A DNA stretch of 64,000 nt from Pseudomonas arsenicoxydans (GCF_900103875.1 NZ_LT629705.1:6209001-6273000); one strand, 5' to 3'; counted from the stretch's first letter, positions 18,484 to 27,122 are shown. Program-made: numbers and translations. The notes: generated by a model from the sequence alone, not told the origin.

Positions 18484-18871
18484 AGATCACCTGCCAACTG
18501 TTATCAGGGTTGATGTCCAGGCGCTCGCCGTCGGCCAGGGTCAGGACCGTGCGCAGGTTCAGGCGCTGGGCGTCAAGGCGTTCGCTGATGATGTCGATGG
18601 CCCTGCAGTGGCCGTCATCGAGCAGCCACTGCAGGGCTTCTCGGGCATAGAACTCGGCGTCCATCTGGGTCTGACGGGTCAACTTGACCCGGCGCAGCAG
18701 CCACAGCCGCGAGCCGATACGATCGTCTGCAATAGTAGGAAAAGAGTCGCCCCACCAGCCGAAACGCTCCTCGTCGTCGAGAGCATCGTCATCGGCGGCG
18801 CGGCGCCAAGTGAACAGGCTGATCAGCACGGAGCGGGTCAGTGCGGCGTGAAGGTTTTGGCTGATAAACAT
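18473..18871 (-). CDS. Baseplate protein, GP46 family
   Basis: A 132-residue protein homologous to Mu gp46, a wedge component related to T4 gp25-like proteins. Visible family features are R-F-G-W-W-G-D-S-F near residue 37, followed by G-S-R-L-W-L-L-R-R near 53 and A-L-Q-W-L-L-D-D-G near 80. The ATG at 18871 forms a TGATG junction with the spike gene upstream, suggesting translational coupling. Confidence 0.88.
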   Translation of the reverse strand: MFISQNLHAALTRSVLISLFTWRRAADDDALDDEERFGWWGDSFPTIADDRIGSRLWLLRRVKLTRQTQMDAEFYAREALQWLLDDGHCRAIDIISERLDAQRLNLRTVLTLADGERLDINPDNSWQVIYAV

Positions 18872-19380
18872 CACTGCCCTCCTGCCGGTACGCCGGTCTG
18901 ACCGTTGCCCGCCTGCACACCGACGTGCACGTGTTTGATCTGGCTGATGCTGCCCGCAACCTGATCGCCGGTAGAGACGATCTTGCCGGTCTGATTGATG
19001 ACTGGCGTGTCGATATTCACAGCGGTGCTGGCGCGGATGTTCAAGGTCGAAGTTTCAATGTCGATGATCCGCCCGCGCCTGAAATGGATCTTGTCGCCTT
19101 CGTCGGTGTAAATCGCCACTTCGCCCTGGGCCAGGGCCTTGAGGCGATAACGGCGGTCGGCGACCACCAGCACCACGGCGTGAGAACGGTCACCGCCCAG
19201 AAACGTGGCGATGCCTTCAGCGCCGGCCAGCGGATTGCTGGTGAAACCGTAGGGTTCGAAGTGTTCCATGTCATCGTTAACTTCGCCGGCGGTGAGGCGC
19301 ATTTGCAGCGATTGAAGCTTGGTGGCCGAGTTGGCGAGCACGACAGTGCCGCGCGCCAGGAGGCGTGTCAGTAGGCTCAT
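18871..19380 (-). CDS. Baseplate spike/assembly protein V (Mu gp45-like)
   Basis: A 169-residue spike that punctures the target membrane. An OB-fold region comes first, then a beta-helix. Near the C-terminus is the iron-binding H-x-H motif (H150, H152 in K-H-V-H-V-G), known from P2 gpV and Mu gp45 to stabilise the needle tip. It is coupled to the GP46 gene by TGATG. A 142-bp gap with a REP pair separates it from the hub gene upstream. Confidence 0.9.
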   Translation of the reverse strand: MSLLTRLLARGTVVLANSATKLQSLQMRLTAGEVNDDMEHFEPYGFTSNPLAGAEGIATFLGGDRSHAVVLVVADRRYRLKALAQGEVAIYTDEGDKIHFRRGRIIDIETSTLNIRASTAVNIDTPVINQTGKIVSTGDQVAGSISQIKHVHVGVQAGNGQTGVPAGGQ

Positions 19381-19415
19381 TGGGTTTCCTCAGGAGTCGG
19401 GGCAAACACAGAACA

Positions 19416-19508
19416 CCTGTGGGAGCAGGCTTGCCTGCGATGGCGGTGGATCTGTTAGATAACTGTCGAATCAACTGCCGCCTTCGCGGGCAAGCCCGCT
19501 CCCACAGG
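19416..19508. repeat. REP doublet within the tailocin operon
   Basis: Two inverted GTGGGAGC-type REPs face each other (CCTGTGGGAGCAGGC ... GCCCGCTCCCACAGG) across about 60 bp. It is the only sizeable gap between the structural tail genes, placed between the hub and spike genes. The family also occurs at 48266-48357. Confidence 0.85.
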
Positions 19509-19522
19509 TTTAGCGTGAACCC

Positions 19523-20566
19523 TCAGGTTTTCTTCGGCGGCGTGGGGTTGGCGTCGAACGTGTGAGGTGGCGCGACTTGCAGGGTTGTGATCGAGCCCTG
19601 CTGCGAAAGCGAGTAAGTGACCCTGGAAATCAGCATGTCGCCATCCACTTCCAGCACCGGATCCTTGACCCGTACCAGTGTGTTATGTCGCCACAAATCG
19701 CCGTTCGCTTGGCGCCAGCCTTGCACTTGATAGCTCGTGGCCAGGGCTTTACCCATGCGGGTTGCGCTTTCCCAGTTGGCCCTTTGCAGGGCCAGTTCGG
19801 GCGTAATCTGCATGCCTTCATTGATCACAGTGTTCCGCCGTCGCTTGAAGCCCAGGTCAGTAGAAACCGCCTCGACCTCACTGACCGCTACCCCGTTTTT
19901 CTGGTCGCTGCCCTTCTGCTGCCCGATCACCCGGTATTCGGAGAACACCTGGCTGTAGTCCATCGGCGCACTGGCCGAAAGAATATTCTTGCCCAACTCC
20001 AGTGCTTCACTGGCCCGCCCACCGCTGCCCGGCCGGGCCAGCACGATCCGACCTTGCGCATCATCGGTGGAAAACACCCGGAACAACGTCAGCAACCGGT
20101 CGATGGACTGGAAGACCGTTTCCCCCGGGACGATGGTGTGGCTACCGAGGCGGGCTGTCTCCGCAATCTCGCTGACGACATAGCCGCCATAGGATGAGGC
20201 AAGGTCCTCAACGATCCGCAGTATCGACTGCTGGTGCCACTGGTTGGGTTTGTTGGTCGCGGCGCAATCCACCAGGTCCTGGGTTTTCGAACTGCCTTCG
20301 ATGCTCAGGCTGATGCGCTGCCCGTCATAGCTGATCGGTGCTTTGAACACATACCCGGTGAGCACCAGATCATTGCCGATGCGCACTTCGCACGGCGCAC
20401 CGGGTTGAATCCGGCGCACCTCGGTTTGCCCCGGCCATTGCCAAGTGATGTCAAGTTTGAAGGTGCGGAACTGACGTTCCAGGTCCGCCGTGATTTCTAC
20501 GCTTTTCCAACCGCCATATTCCAGATTGTCGACAGTCAGGGTGACGCGGTTATCCTGATCGCTCAT
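19523..20566 (-). CDS. Baseplate hub protein (Mu gp44/gpD-like, late control D)
   Basis: A 347-residue hub protein of the gp44/gpD family that joins tube, spike and wedge. The N-terminus has the beta-strand pattern V-T-L-T-V-D-N-L-E-Y-G-G-W and the middle I-V-E-D-L-A-S-S-Y-G. The C-terminal domain starts near 260. It starts 2 bp after the stop of the gp43-like gene. Confidence 0.9.
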   Translation of the reverse strand: MSDQDNRVTLTVDNLEYGGWKSVEITADLERQFRTFKLDITWQWPGQTEVRRIQPGAPCEVRIGNDLVLTGYVFKAPISYDGQRISLSIEGSSKTQDLVDCAATNKPNQWHQQSILRIVEDLASSYGGYVVSEIAETARLGSHTIVPGETVFQSIDRLLTLFRVFSTDDAQGRIVLARPGSGGRASEALELGKNILSASAPMDYSQVFSEYRVIGQQKGSDQKNGVAVSEVEAVSTDLGFKRRRNTVINEGMQITPELALQRANWESATRMGKALATSYQVQGWRQANGDLWRHNTLVRVKDPVLEVDGDMLISRVTYSLSQQGSITTLQVAPPHTFDANPTPPKKT

Positions 20567-20568
20567 GG

Positions 20569-21804
20569 CTATTCCCCGGAGATTTTCAGTTCACGCAGCG
20601 GGAGAAAGCCAGGATGGACAACACTGTTGCTCTGAGTTACTTCCAGAGCCCGGGTAGCATCAGCCACCTGTTTATAAATCGCTACCAGTGCCGGCAGGCT
20701 GTCCTGGAACGACTTGCTCACCAACCTGATACCCGACGATGCAACAGCCTTGAGGTGCGCCTTCAACTTTTGGCGCAGATCGGCCGCTGCCTGATAGTGC
20801 GCAGGATTGGCCTTGTCCTCGACCAGTTTGATTGCCTCTTCAATTTCTTTGAGCGCCCTTTGCACATCATCAATCACAGGCACCTCCGGACGGGTGACCG
20901 GCTGCTCTACCTGCAGATCCAGCGGTGGCGGAGAAACTTTCACTGGCAACGTCGCAATCGGCAACAAGGCCACCCATTTGGCGACCTGTACCACCAGGGC
21001 ATCCTGCACCAGATTGGTCAGCGCCTGAGCGGCGGCCATAGTGTCTTTTCCGGTGGTCAGCTTCGGCGCATCTGCCTTGCGGATCGCTTCGACCTGCTGG
21101 GAGACGTTGGCAATCACGCCACGGTATCCCTCACGGGCGAAGTCCTTGAGCTCTTTGATATCACTGAGCAACCCCTTGAACTCTGCGGCGACTTCCTTGG
21201 GCAGTTCCTTCACCGCTTTGACCAGGTCACTGATCTGCCGGTACTGGTCGATCAGCGGCTGCAGTTGCTGCTGAATCACTCCGTAGATGTCCTTGATGCT
21301 GTTGCGCAGGTCGGCAATGCCGATCCGCGCCGCCTGGATCAGGCTCATCGCATCTTCGAAGCGCGCCACCGCCGAGCCCAGAAAAGTGTCGGCCGACGCC
21401 AGCAACAGTTTCTGTGTACTGACCGCCGCGACCGGAAACGGCACCGGCACATCCGGGTAGAACTTCAGGGTAAACGTCACCAGCCCGCCGTCCTGGCGGG
21501 TGTGGGTCATGTCGCATTCGCCGACCTTGACTTGAAGTCGCCCAAGCCACGGATGGACCAGCTCGCCATTGCCCTGTTCCAGCGCCTTGAGCAACTTGTC
21601 GCGCTGCTCCAGGCAATCGGGGCCGACGATGAACGCCGTCAGATCGTAGACCTTCGACTGTTGGCCAAGGCCTTCGAAATACGGCAGGTCTCGCTGCGGA
21701 TACTCATGCAGCTGGCCTTTTTGACCGACCGGGGATTTCGCCTGGTCAACCCAGAATCCGACACCCCGAAAGGACGCCGGCATCAAACGATCACGCCAGC
21801 TCAT
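20569..21804 (-). CDS. DNA-circularisation-domain tail protein (Mu gp43/gpN-like)
   Basis: A 411-residue protein. Its N-terminal domain (about 1-95) starts W-R-D-R-L-M-P-A-S-F-R-G-V and contains the typical R-D-L-P-Y-F-E-G-L-G stretch of the so-called DNA circularisation protein family. In Mu-like tails this is a baseplate/tail component. The rest is helical. The start MSWRDRL at 21804 overlaps the tape-measure end by 14 bp, which suggests coupling. Confidence 0.9.
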   Translation of the reverse strand: MSWRDRLMPASFRGVGFWVDQAKSPVGQKGQLHEYPQRDLPYFEGLGQQSKVYDLTAFIVGPDCLEQRDKLLKALEQGNGELVHPWLGRLQVKVGECDMTHTRQDGGLVTFTLKFYPDVPVPFPVAAVSTQKLLLASADTFLGSAVARFEDAMSLIQAARIGIADLRNSIKDIYGVIQQQLQPLIDQYRQISDLVKAVKELPKEVAAEFKGLLSDIKELKDFAREGYRGVIANVSQQVEAIRKADAPKLTTGKDTMAAAQALTNLVQDALVVQVAKWVALLPIATLPVKVSPPPLDLQVEQPVTRPEVPVIDDVQRALKEIEEAIKLVEDKANPAHYQAAADLRQKLKAHLKAVASSGIRLVSKSFQDSLPALVAIYKQVADATRALEVTQSNSVVHPGFLPLRELKISGE

Positions 21805-23545
21805 TGGAACCTCCAAGGGAAAGTGAGCGGTAGCCGATGCGCGAATTGAGCATCAGCGCCGGTTGATTGGTTTGTGGTTGATCGGTGCGCATGCCGGCCG
21901 GCGCATTTTCGAAGCGCACGGTCAGGCCGCCTTCGAGTTGTGTGCGGTTGTTGGTGGCGGTTTGCTGGATCAGGGCACTGGAGTTTTGTGGGAGATTGCC
22001 GGGCAACACTGAAGTCGCCTGCGGGGCCAGCGTGCTCTTGCGGAAGAACGAAGGCGCCAGGCCATTTTCGCCGTCAGTACCGGGCTTGCCATTCTGCTCG
22101 GTGACACTGTCGACGTTACCGGTGATTGTCGCGACAAAACCGGAAAGGTTGCCATCCAGCAACGTTCTGATTGGCCCTATCACAGCCTGGAGTTTCGCCG
22201 ACAAATCGCTGAACCACCCCAGTAGCGGTTCCCAGTTTGTTGTGAATTGGTCCTTGGGCGACCAACCGAATAGAGACTGGAACAGGTCTTTTACTGCCTG
22301 TAGCGGGCCAGTCAAGGACTCCCACAAACCAGCAAAGTAACCTTCCACTCCTTCCCAGCAAACGCGGACCCGTTCGTGCGCCGACCAATCGAACAAGCCT
22401 TTGAGCAGGTCCGCCACCGGCGCGCTCATTGCCCAAATGACATCCCATAGCGCGGCAAAAACACCCGCCACCGGTTGCCAGGTTTCTTCAATTAGCGCCT
22501 TGGGCGACCAGTCGAAGTACGATTTGAGTGTGTCCTGCCATCCGGCAACTGTGTTGATCACGTTGTTACAGACATCGTTGTAAATACTAACGACCGCTCC
22601 AACCGCCTTGTCGACCTGCTCTTTTGGCGACCAGTCAAAGTATGGTTTGATTGTGCCCACCCATCCGGCAACCGTGGTGGTGACGCCGATACCGGCTTTT
22701 AAGAAGGCAGACTTCACCTCATCCAGTGATTTGCGGGTGGAGGCGGCGCCCCTGTCTATGGCGCCGGACATATAGTCGCTTGCTTCATTCCAGTGTTTCT
22801 TCACAACCTCACCCGGCTTCCAGTCGAACAGTTCCTTGACCTGGGTAAGCGCAGCGTCGGTCGCATTTGAAATGCGTTGCCAGAGCCCGGTGAAAAATCC
22901 TGAAATCGGCTGCCAGTTGTCCATTATCAATCGGGCGCCGATAACGAGGACCGCGACGACCGCCGCGACAGCAGCGGCAATCACGCCAATCGGCGAGGTC
23001 AGTATGCCCATCACCGTGGCCAGGCCCATCGCTGCCACCGTGACAACGGTGAATGCCACCGCGGCGGCGGCCAATCCTTCCACCAGATAAGGGTTGTCCG
23101 CCACAAACTGGCCGATAGTGGTCATCACCGGCGCGAGCGCAGTGACGATGCTATTAAGGGCCGGCAGCAGTGCCTGGCCGATTTTCAACGAAATGTCATC
23201 CAGCGCCTTGTTGAATTTGGCGAGCTTGGCGGACGTTTCCCCCAGGATGACTTTCGGGGCTTTGAGCCCTTTGAGATTGCTGGCCTTTTTCGCCAACTCA
23301 TCCTGAGACGCGATCGCTTTTTTGATGCTGTCTTGAAACGGCTTCAGCAAACCGCCGCCGGAAATGAATCCAGAGAGATCCAGCGGCTTGAGACCGCTGT
23401 CCTCCATGATCTTTTTAAACGCTGCGACCTTGCCACGAATGCCCTTCAGCTCGGCGTCCAGCTTCTTGACGCCCTGCATCACCACAATCATGTTCACCGT
23501 GGCCTGGATATTCGGCTGGTTCATGTTTATCTGTGTATTCGCCAT
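21791..23545 (-). CDS. Tail tape measure protein with FDWSP repeats
   Basis: A 584-residue tape measure. It has an N-terminal helical part, a very hydrophobic Ala/Val-rich segment (about 155-205) and then a C-terminal half containing five copies of an F-D-W-S-P-type motif near residues 240, 303, 344, 385 and 426. The last four are exactly 41 residues apart. The length suggests a tail of about 90 nm if the usual ~1.5 angstrom per residue holds. The ATG at 23545 overlaps the stop of the frameshifted chaperone (TGATG). Confidence 0.9.
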   Translation of the reverse strand: MANTQINMNQPNIQATVNMIVVMQGVKKLDAELKGIRGKVAAFKKIMEDSGLKPLDLSGFISGGGLLKPFQDSIKKAIASQDELAKKASNLKGLKAPKVILGETSAKLAKFNKALDDISLKIGQALLPALNSIVTALAPVMTTIGQFVADNPYLVEGLAAAAVAFTVVTVAAMGLATVMGILTSPIGVIAAAVAAVVAVLVIGARLIMDNWQPISGFFTGLWQRISNATDAALTQVKELFDWKPGEVVKKHWNEASDYMSGAIDRGAASTRKSLDEVKSAFLKAGIGVTTTVAGWVGTIKPYFDWSPKEQVDKAVGAVVSIYNDVCNNVINTVAGWQDTLKSYFDWSPKALIEETWQPVAGVFAALWDVIWAMSAPVADLLKGLFDWSAHERVRVCWEGVEGYFAGLWESLTGPLQAVKDLFQSLFGWSPKDQFTTNWEPLLGWFSDLSAKLQAVIGPIRTLLDGNLSGFVATITGNVDSVTEQNGKPGTDGENGLAPSFFRKSTLAPQATSVLPGNLPQNSSALIQQTATNNRTQLEGGLTVRFENAPAGMRTDQPQTNQPALMLNSRIGYRSLSLGGSNELA

Positions 23546-23972
23546 CACTGCACCTGCTGCATCGCATTGATCCGTTGCGCGTGCTCCAGTGATTCGCGGA
23601 GCACATCCAGTGGCCTGGCCATCATCTGTTCGGGGTCAACCTTCCAGAACCAGGCCAGGTCATAGGCGACTGAAATCAGGTCGGTGATGGCTCCGACGCC
23701 GCACTCATGAAAAAACTCGCGACAGCCCAGCTAAGCGCGTTGAGGTCAGCCAGATCCAACTGGTTGACCGACGACGGCGGGATGCCGGCGCACACGGCGA
23801 TGTATTTGGCCGCGACGTCCATGTCGAGGCTGACTTCTTCGCTTTTGTCGATCTTGTACGGCAGCGCCTTGATCGCTCGAACTTCCTGCACCGTTGGGCG
23901 GCGCAGATTGAGTTCGGTCAAGGGCTCGCCGTGAGCTTCGATCGCAACCTGAAGCTTCACGGCGCCAGTCAT
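23545..23972 (-). CDS. Tail assembly chaperone, -1 frameshift fusion product (gpE+E'-like)
   Basis: A predicted 142-residue product. Residues 1-88 are read in the zero frame (23972 down to 23709). The ribosome slips back one base on T_TTT_TTC and continues in the -1 frame for 54 residues (starting H-E-C-G-V-G-A-I, ending A-M-Q-Q-V-Q) to a TGA at 23545-23547. No independent start serves this second frame, yet it is open for the whole gap and its stop overlaps the tape-measure ATG. That is the known G/GT and E/E' arrangement of tailed phages. Confidence 0.82.
23676..23972 (-). CDS. Tail assembly chaperone, zero-frame product (Mu gp41 / P2 gpE-like)
   Basis: A 98-residue protein in the position of tail chaperones between tube and tape measure. 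The family stretch R-P-T-V-Q-E-V-R-A-I-K is near residue 25. It ends normally at a TGA 10 codons after a T_TTT_TTC slippery heptamer. It starts with an ATGA overlap on the tube gene. It should bind the tape measure and regulate tail length, together with its longer frameshift form. Confidence 0.87.
   Translation of the reverse strand: MTGAVKLQVAIEAHGEPLTELNLRRPTVQEVRAIKALPYKIDKSEEVSLDMDVAAKYIAVCAGIPPSSVNQLDLADLNALSWAVASFFMSAASEPSPT
23709..23715 (-). other. Slippery heptamer T_TTT_TTC for -1 frameshifting
   Basis: On the minus strand the heptamer is in the zero-frame register X_XXY_YYZ, codons AGT TTT TTC. It is the only place where the chaperone frame and the -1 frame upstream of the tape measure can be joined without stops. 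The phage P2 E gene uses a closely similar T_TTT_TTG. Confidence 0.82.
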
Positions 23973-24316
23973 TGCCAGGTCCCCTTGATGCCTTCGAATT
24001 TCAGTTCGATGGTGGCGTCATCACCTTTGGAGACAGGCTCTTCAACCAAGTAAGCGCCGGCCAGTACGTAGACTTTGCCGTTGCTGAATTCACAGGTGAC
24101 GGTCATGTCGGCGCCTGCGATCAGTTGCTTGAGCGGGAAGTCAGCGGTGTGCAGCGCCGTCACTTTGAACGATGGGGAAATGTCGGTTTCCTTGTAGAAA
24201 CCCGGTACGACGGTTTCCCGTTTCACAGCCATCAACGGCGCTTCGCAGCCGCCATTGATAGTCAGTTGAGCACCGTCCACTTTGACGTAGCAGGTGCCCG
24301 CAATCAGTTGACCCAT
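23969..24316 (-). CDS. Tail tube protein
   Basis: A 115-residue major tube protein of the Mu-like class. The beta-rich sequence starts G-Q-L-I-A-G-T-C-Y-V-K-V-D-G and contains G-C-E-A-P and V-P-G-F-Y-K-E-T. Its subunits form the inner needle that is driven through the target envelope. It overlaps the chaperone gene by ATGA. A 66-bp gap separates it from the sheath gene upstream. Confidence 0.92.
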   Translation of the reverse strand: MGQLIAGTCYVKVDGAQLTINGGCEAPLMAVKRETVVPGFYKETDISPSFKVTALHTADFPLKQLIAGADMTVTCEFSNGKVYVLAGAYLVEEPVSKGDDATIELKFEGIKGTWQ

Positions 24317-24382
24317 GGTGTTACTCCCTTCAATAAAAAGCCCACGCGAGGTGGGCTGAAATCACACAGTCAAAGGCAGCGA

Positions 24383-25879
24383 TCAGGCTGCGTCGTCGTA
24401 CTGCAGACGGAATTGGTTGAGCAGCGCAAACACGCGCAGGCCGTTGATGTAATCCGGCGGGAACAGCACGTTGACCCGGCTCGGGTCCTGCACGTCGCGC
24501 TCGACGATCAAGTGCTCGGCAAACAGCTCGGCGTTTTCGACGTGGCCTTCCAGTTCGAGCTTGGCGTACTGGGCGATCAGCTCGCCGCGGATAGTGCTCG
24601 GGGTCACGATCGGCTGGCCGGCGCCGAAACGGGTGCCGTCAGAGGCCAGTTTGTGGCGACCGTATTTGCTCGTAATTACGCTTTGCAGACGACGCACGAT
24701 GAAGGCCGACTGGTGCATGGTTTCGCTGTCCAGGTAGGAGTTGTCTGCCTGGCCGTAGGCGTTCTTCTGATAGGTGGTAATCGAGCGCTGAATGCGCACG
24801 TAGCCGCCTTCGTAGTACGCGGTGGCGATCCCGTAGTTGAGCAGCGACTGACGCTCGGTCAGGGTGAAACGCTCACTGGCGGGTGCCGGGTCCAGACCTG
24901 GCAGGCTACCGCTTTGTGTCGGACGGCTGGCGTCGGCGGAGATGAACATCGACGTGCGCGCAGCGAGTGCGGCGGCCTGAACCCAGAATGGTTGTGGTAC
25001 GCCTGGCTCCAGCGCCTGAAGGGTCATGTGCTGGTCATTACGCGCTTGGCCGGCAGCGACCAAAGTCCCAAGGGTGCCGCGCTTGGCGCTGTAGACATGA
25101 CCGAACAATTGCTTGGCCCACGACCAACGACCGGTGCTGTCATCCATGACGGCTTGCCAGGTGTTGAGGGTGCTCAAATCCGAGAATGGCATGCAGATGA
25201 ACTCGAACGGTTCATCGCCCAGCGCCGCTACCGCTGCGACCTGATCCGGCACACCGGCACCGCCGGTCATGGCGGTGATGGCCGTGGTCAGACCGGCCGG
25301 AGATTCTTCGCCGTTACTCTTGCCCAGGCGATTGAATTGCAGGCTGATGTCGTTACCGCTGTCGCCAGTCCATTTGGCGCTCAGGGTCACGATGCCTTCA
25401 ACGGCCGCAGCGCTGACCGGCAGATCTGCCGAGGCGTTGATTTTCAGCGACAGTGCGGTAGCAGCTTGAGCTGCCGTGGCGCCGTTGACGATGGCCGCTT
25501 GAACGCGAACGCCGCCGACGTACAGGTTGAGCACACCGCTTTGAGTGGCCGCGCCGGTCAGGGTCAACACGCCCTTGGCGATGCTGCCTTCAGTGTTGTG
25601 CAGCGGCAGGCACCAGATCTCGCCGATCGGGTCGGTCTTGCGCCAGGTTTCATACATCGAGGCAAGCATCGAGCCCTGGCCGCCAATGCTTTTAGCCAGC
25701 GCCACGCTGGACACCAACACCAGTTTTCCAGTGTCGGCTGGCGCAATGTTGTCGTTGACCTGAGCGACGATCAAACGGCGCATGGCCGACGACGCGCTAT
25801 TGGCCGCCGAATTGTCCATCTCGGCGTAGAACAGCGGGACACGAATGTCCGAGGGGATGTTGCTGAATCCGATCGCCAT
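24383..25879 (-). CDS. Contractile tail sheath protein
   Basis: A 498-residue sheath of the Mu gpL type. It opens with S-N-I-P-S-D-I-R-V-P-L-F-Y-A-E, a family signature, and ends with the conserved C-terminal domain (about 370-498) that includes D-Y-I-N-G-L-R-V-F-A-L-L-N-Q. Its presence shows the particle is R-type (contractile) and not F-type. The start at 25879 forms a TAATG overlap with the DUF2635 gene. Confidence 0.94.
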   Translation of the reverse strand: MAIGFSNIPSDIRVPLFYAEMDNSAANSASSAMRRLIVAQVNDNIAPADTGKLVLVSSVALAKSIGGQGSMLASMYETWRKTDPIGEIWCLPLHNTEGSIAKGVLTLTGAATQSGVLNLYVGGVRVQAAIVNGATAAQAATALSLKINASADLPVSAAAVEGIVTLSAKWTGDSGNDISLQFNRLGKSNGEESPAGLTTAITAMTGGAGVPDQVAAVAALGDEPFEFICMPFSDLSTLNTWQAVMDDSTGRWSWAKQLFGHVYSAKRGTLGTLVAAGQARNDQHMTLQALEPGVPQPFWVQAAALAARTSMFISADASRPTQSGSLPGLDPAPASERFTLTERQSLLNYGIATAYYEGGYVRIQRSITTYQKNAYGQADNSYLDSETMHQSAFIVRRLQSVITSKYGRHKLASDGTRFGAGQPIVTPSTIRGELIAQYAKLELEGHVENAELFAEHLIVERDVQDPSRVNVLFPPDYINGLRVFALLNQFRLQYDDAA

Positions 25880-26061
25880 TATTTGGCTCCCTGTGGTTTT
25901 TCCGCTTTCACGGCTTTGGTAGTGATATCGCCATCGGCCAGACGCCGACGCCACCAGGCGTTGTCCGGCACTTCACGGCCCTCGAGGGGCAACAGATCGC
26001 CCGCTTCCGGGTCGGGCACGGCGCGACCTGGGGCCGGCAGCACGGTGATGCGTTTGCTCAT
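25879..26061 (-). CDS. DUF2635 small tail protein (Mu gp38-like)
   Basis: A 60-residue protein with the DUF2635 pattern R-I-T-V-L-P-A-P-G-R-A-V-P-D-P followed by V-P-D-N-A-W-W-R-R-R. Such genes always precede the sheath in Mu/SfV-like tails; function is unknown. It is linked by ATGA to the gp37-like gene and by TAATG to the sheath gene. Confidence 0.85.
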   Translation of the reverse strand: MSKRITVLPAPGRAVPDPEAGDLLPLEGREVPDNAWWRRRLADGDITTKAVKAEKPQGAK

Positions 26062-26642
26062 GGGGTTACGTCTCCAGAGAAAGTCAGTTCCAGGCGCCCG
26101 TCGGGGCCCGGGCGTTTCAGATTGGGGTCCGCCGGATCGATCGCATCGACCCGCACAGTGGCCCCGGTAAAGGACGTCAAGCCGTCCAGTTCACGTTCGT
26201 GCCAGCTCTCCGCAGGCTGACCAGGCAGATTGCGGCCGAGCTGGAACTCGGCAAAAAAGCGCAGGCGATACAACACGCGACTGCTGTTGAGGGAAACCAG
26301 TTCGCCACCGTCATATTCGATGGCGGCGTAGTCGCTGCCGGGTTTGAAACCCACCAGTGCGCGCCACAGTTCTGCCCGCAAGTCGTGCAACAGATCCAGC
26401 GCTTTTGTAGCGTCGGTTGCTTCAAGCACCAGAGTCACTTCAAAGCGGTCCCGGATAGGTTGCTGGGTCAGATTTTGGGCAAGGCTATTGCTTACCAGAT
26501 CAGCAAGCGTAATGACGTAGGCGCAAGGGGTTTGCAGCAGGTTTTCAGCTTGCAACGTAGCAAGGTCGATACCGGCAGCCACCCGGCTGGCAAGCGTTGG
26601 GCAGTAATCACGCAGTTGCACGATCAATGGAGTGATCTTCAT
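26058..26642 (-). CDS. Tail terminator-like protein (Mu gp37-like)
   Basis: A 194-residue protein at the position of Mu gp37, first of the tail genes. It contains a helix-rich start (L-I-V-Q-L-R-D-Y-C-P) and a beta-rich middle (R-F-E-V-T-L-V-L-E). It may cap the top of the tail tube; this is inferred from order. Translation starts about 20 bp after an intrinsic terminator, which is odd for an operon. Confidence 0.75.
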   Translation of the reverse strand: MKITPLIVQLRDYCPTLASRVAAGIDLATLQAENLLQTPCAYVITLADLVSNSLAQNLTQQPIRDRFEVTLVLEATDATKALDLLHDLRAELWRALVGFKPGSDYAAIEYDGGELVSLNSSRVLYRLRFFAEFQLGRNLPGQPAESWHERELDGLTSFTGATVRVDAIDPADPNLKRPGPDGRLELTFSGDVTP

Positions 26643-26663
26643 GGTTTTTCACCAGGCGATAAA

Positions 26664-26683
26664 AAACCCGCCTAGGCGGGTTT
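26664..26683 (-). terminator. Intrinsic terminator between holin and tail genes
   Basis: The hairpin AAACCCGCC / GGCGGGTTT is followed by six T on the minus strand. It sits in the 132-bp gap between the holin stop and the gp37-like start, within the presumed operon. Confidence 0.78.
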
Positions 26684-26705
26684 GAAGGAAAGGTACTGGC
26701 CTTGG

Positions 26706-26726
26706 AAAACCCGCATCCTTGCGGGT
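26706..26726 (-). terminator. Second hairpin after the holin
   Basis: ACCCGCA / TGCGGGT hairpin with four T on the minus strand, 48 bp after the holin stop and just ahead of the terminator at 26664-26683. It is weaker than its neighbour. Confidence 0.55.
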
Positions 26727-26774
26727 CGGGTGCCGGTCGGCACCGCTGTTCGCCAATCCATTGGTCTTGGAGTT

Positions 26775-27122
26775 TCAGCGATCCTGACTGGCGTCGCGCG
26801 GCGGCACTTCGCAAACACCAATCCGCTTGGCCGCCCAGCGCTCATAAAGGCCAATCGCAACGTCCGCCCCGGCCATCGCCGTCAGGCAACCAAACGCGCA
26901 GGCGGCCCAGATCGACACGCCGGCGGCGTACAGCAGCATGATTGCCGAGACCCCGCAGATGACGCAGGCCCCGGAACGCAGCGCCAGGCGCCGCAGCAGC
27001 GCCCAGCCACGGGCGCCGTCCTTGTCAGCGCGCCACATTTCGCCGGACACCCCGCCCACCAAGGCGAGGACGATGACAAGCCAGATAGGCATGTCCAGCA
27101 ACGCTTGTTGCTCGTTTGTCAT
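26775..27122 (-). CDS. Holin (phage holin family, LydA-like)
   Basis: A 115-residue membrane protein with three hydrophobic stretches (about 10-28, 45-65 and 68-88) and a charged C-terminus. It permits endolysin release at a programmed time. It sits first in the operon, far from the endolysin and spanins at the other end, as in several Pseudomonas tailocins. The start MTNEQQALL at 27122 is used, since the reading frame upstream runs through the leader and its terminator. Confidence 0.75.
   Translation of the reverse strand: MTNEQQALLDMPIWLVIVLALVGGVSGEMWRADKDGARGWALLRRLALRSGACVICGVSAIMLLYAAGVSIWAACAFGCLTAMAGADVAIGLYERWAAKRIGVCEVPPRDASQDR

Noticed and set aside
23972..26170. A 732-codon plus-strand frame across the tube, sheath and DUF2635 genes
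   Set aside because: It runs opposite several clearly identified tail genes and has no motif.
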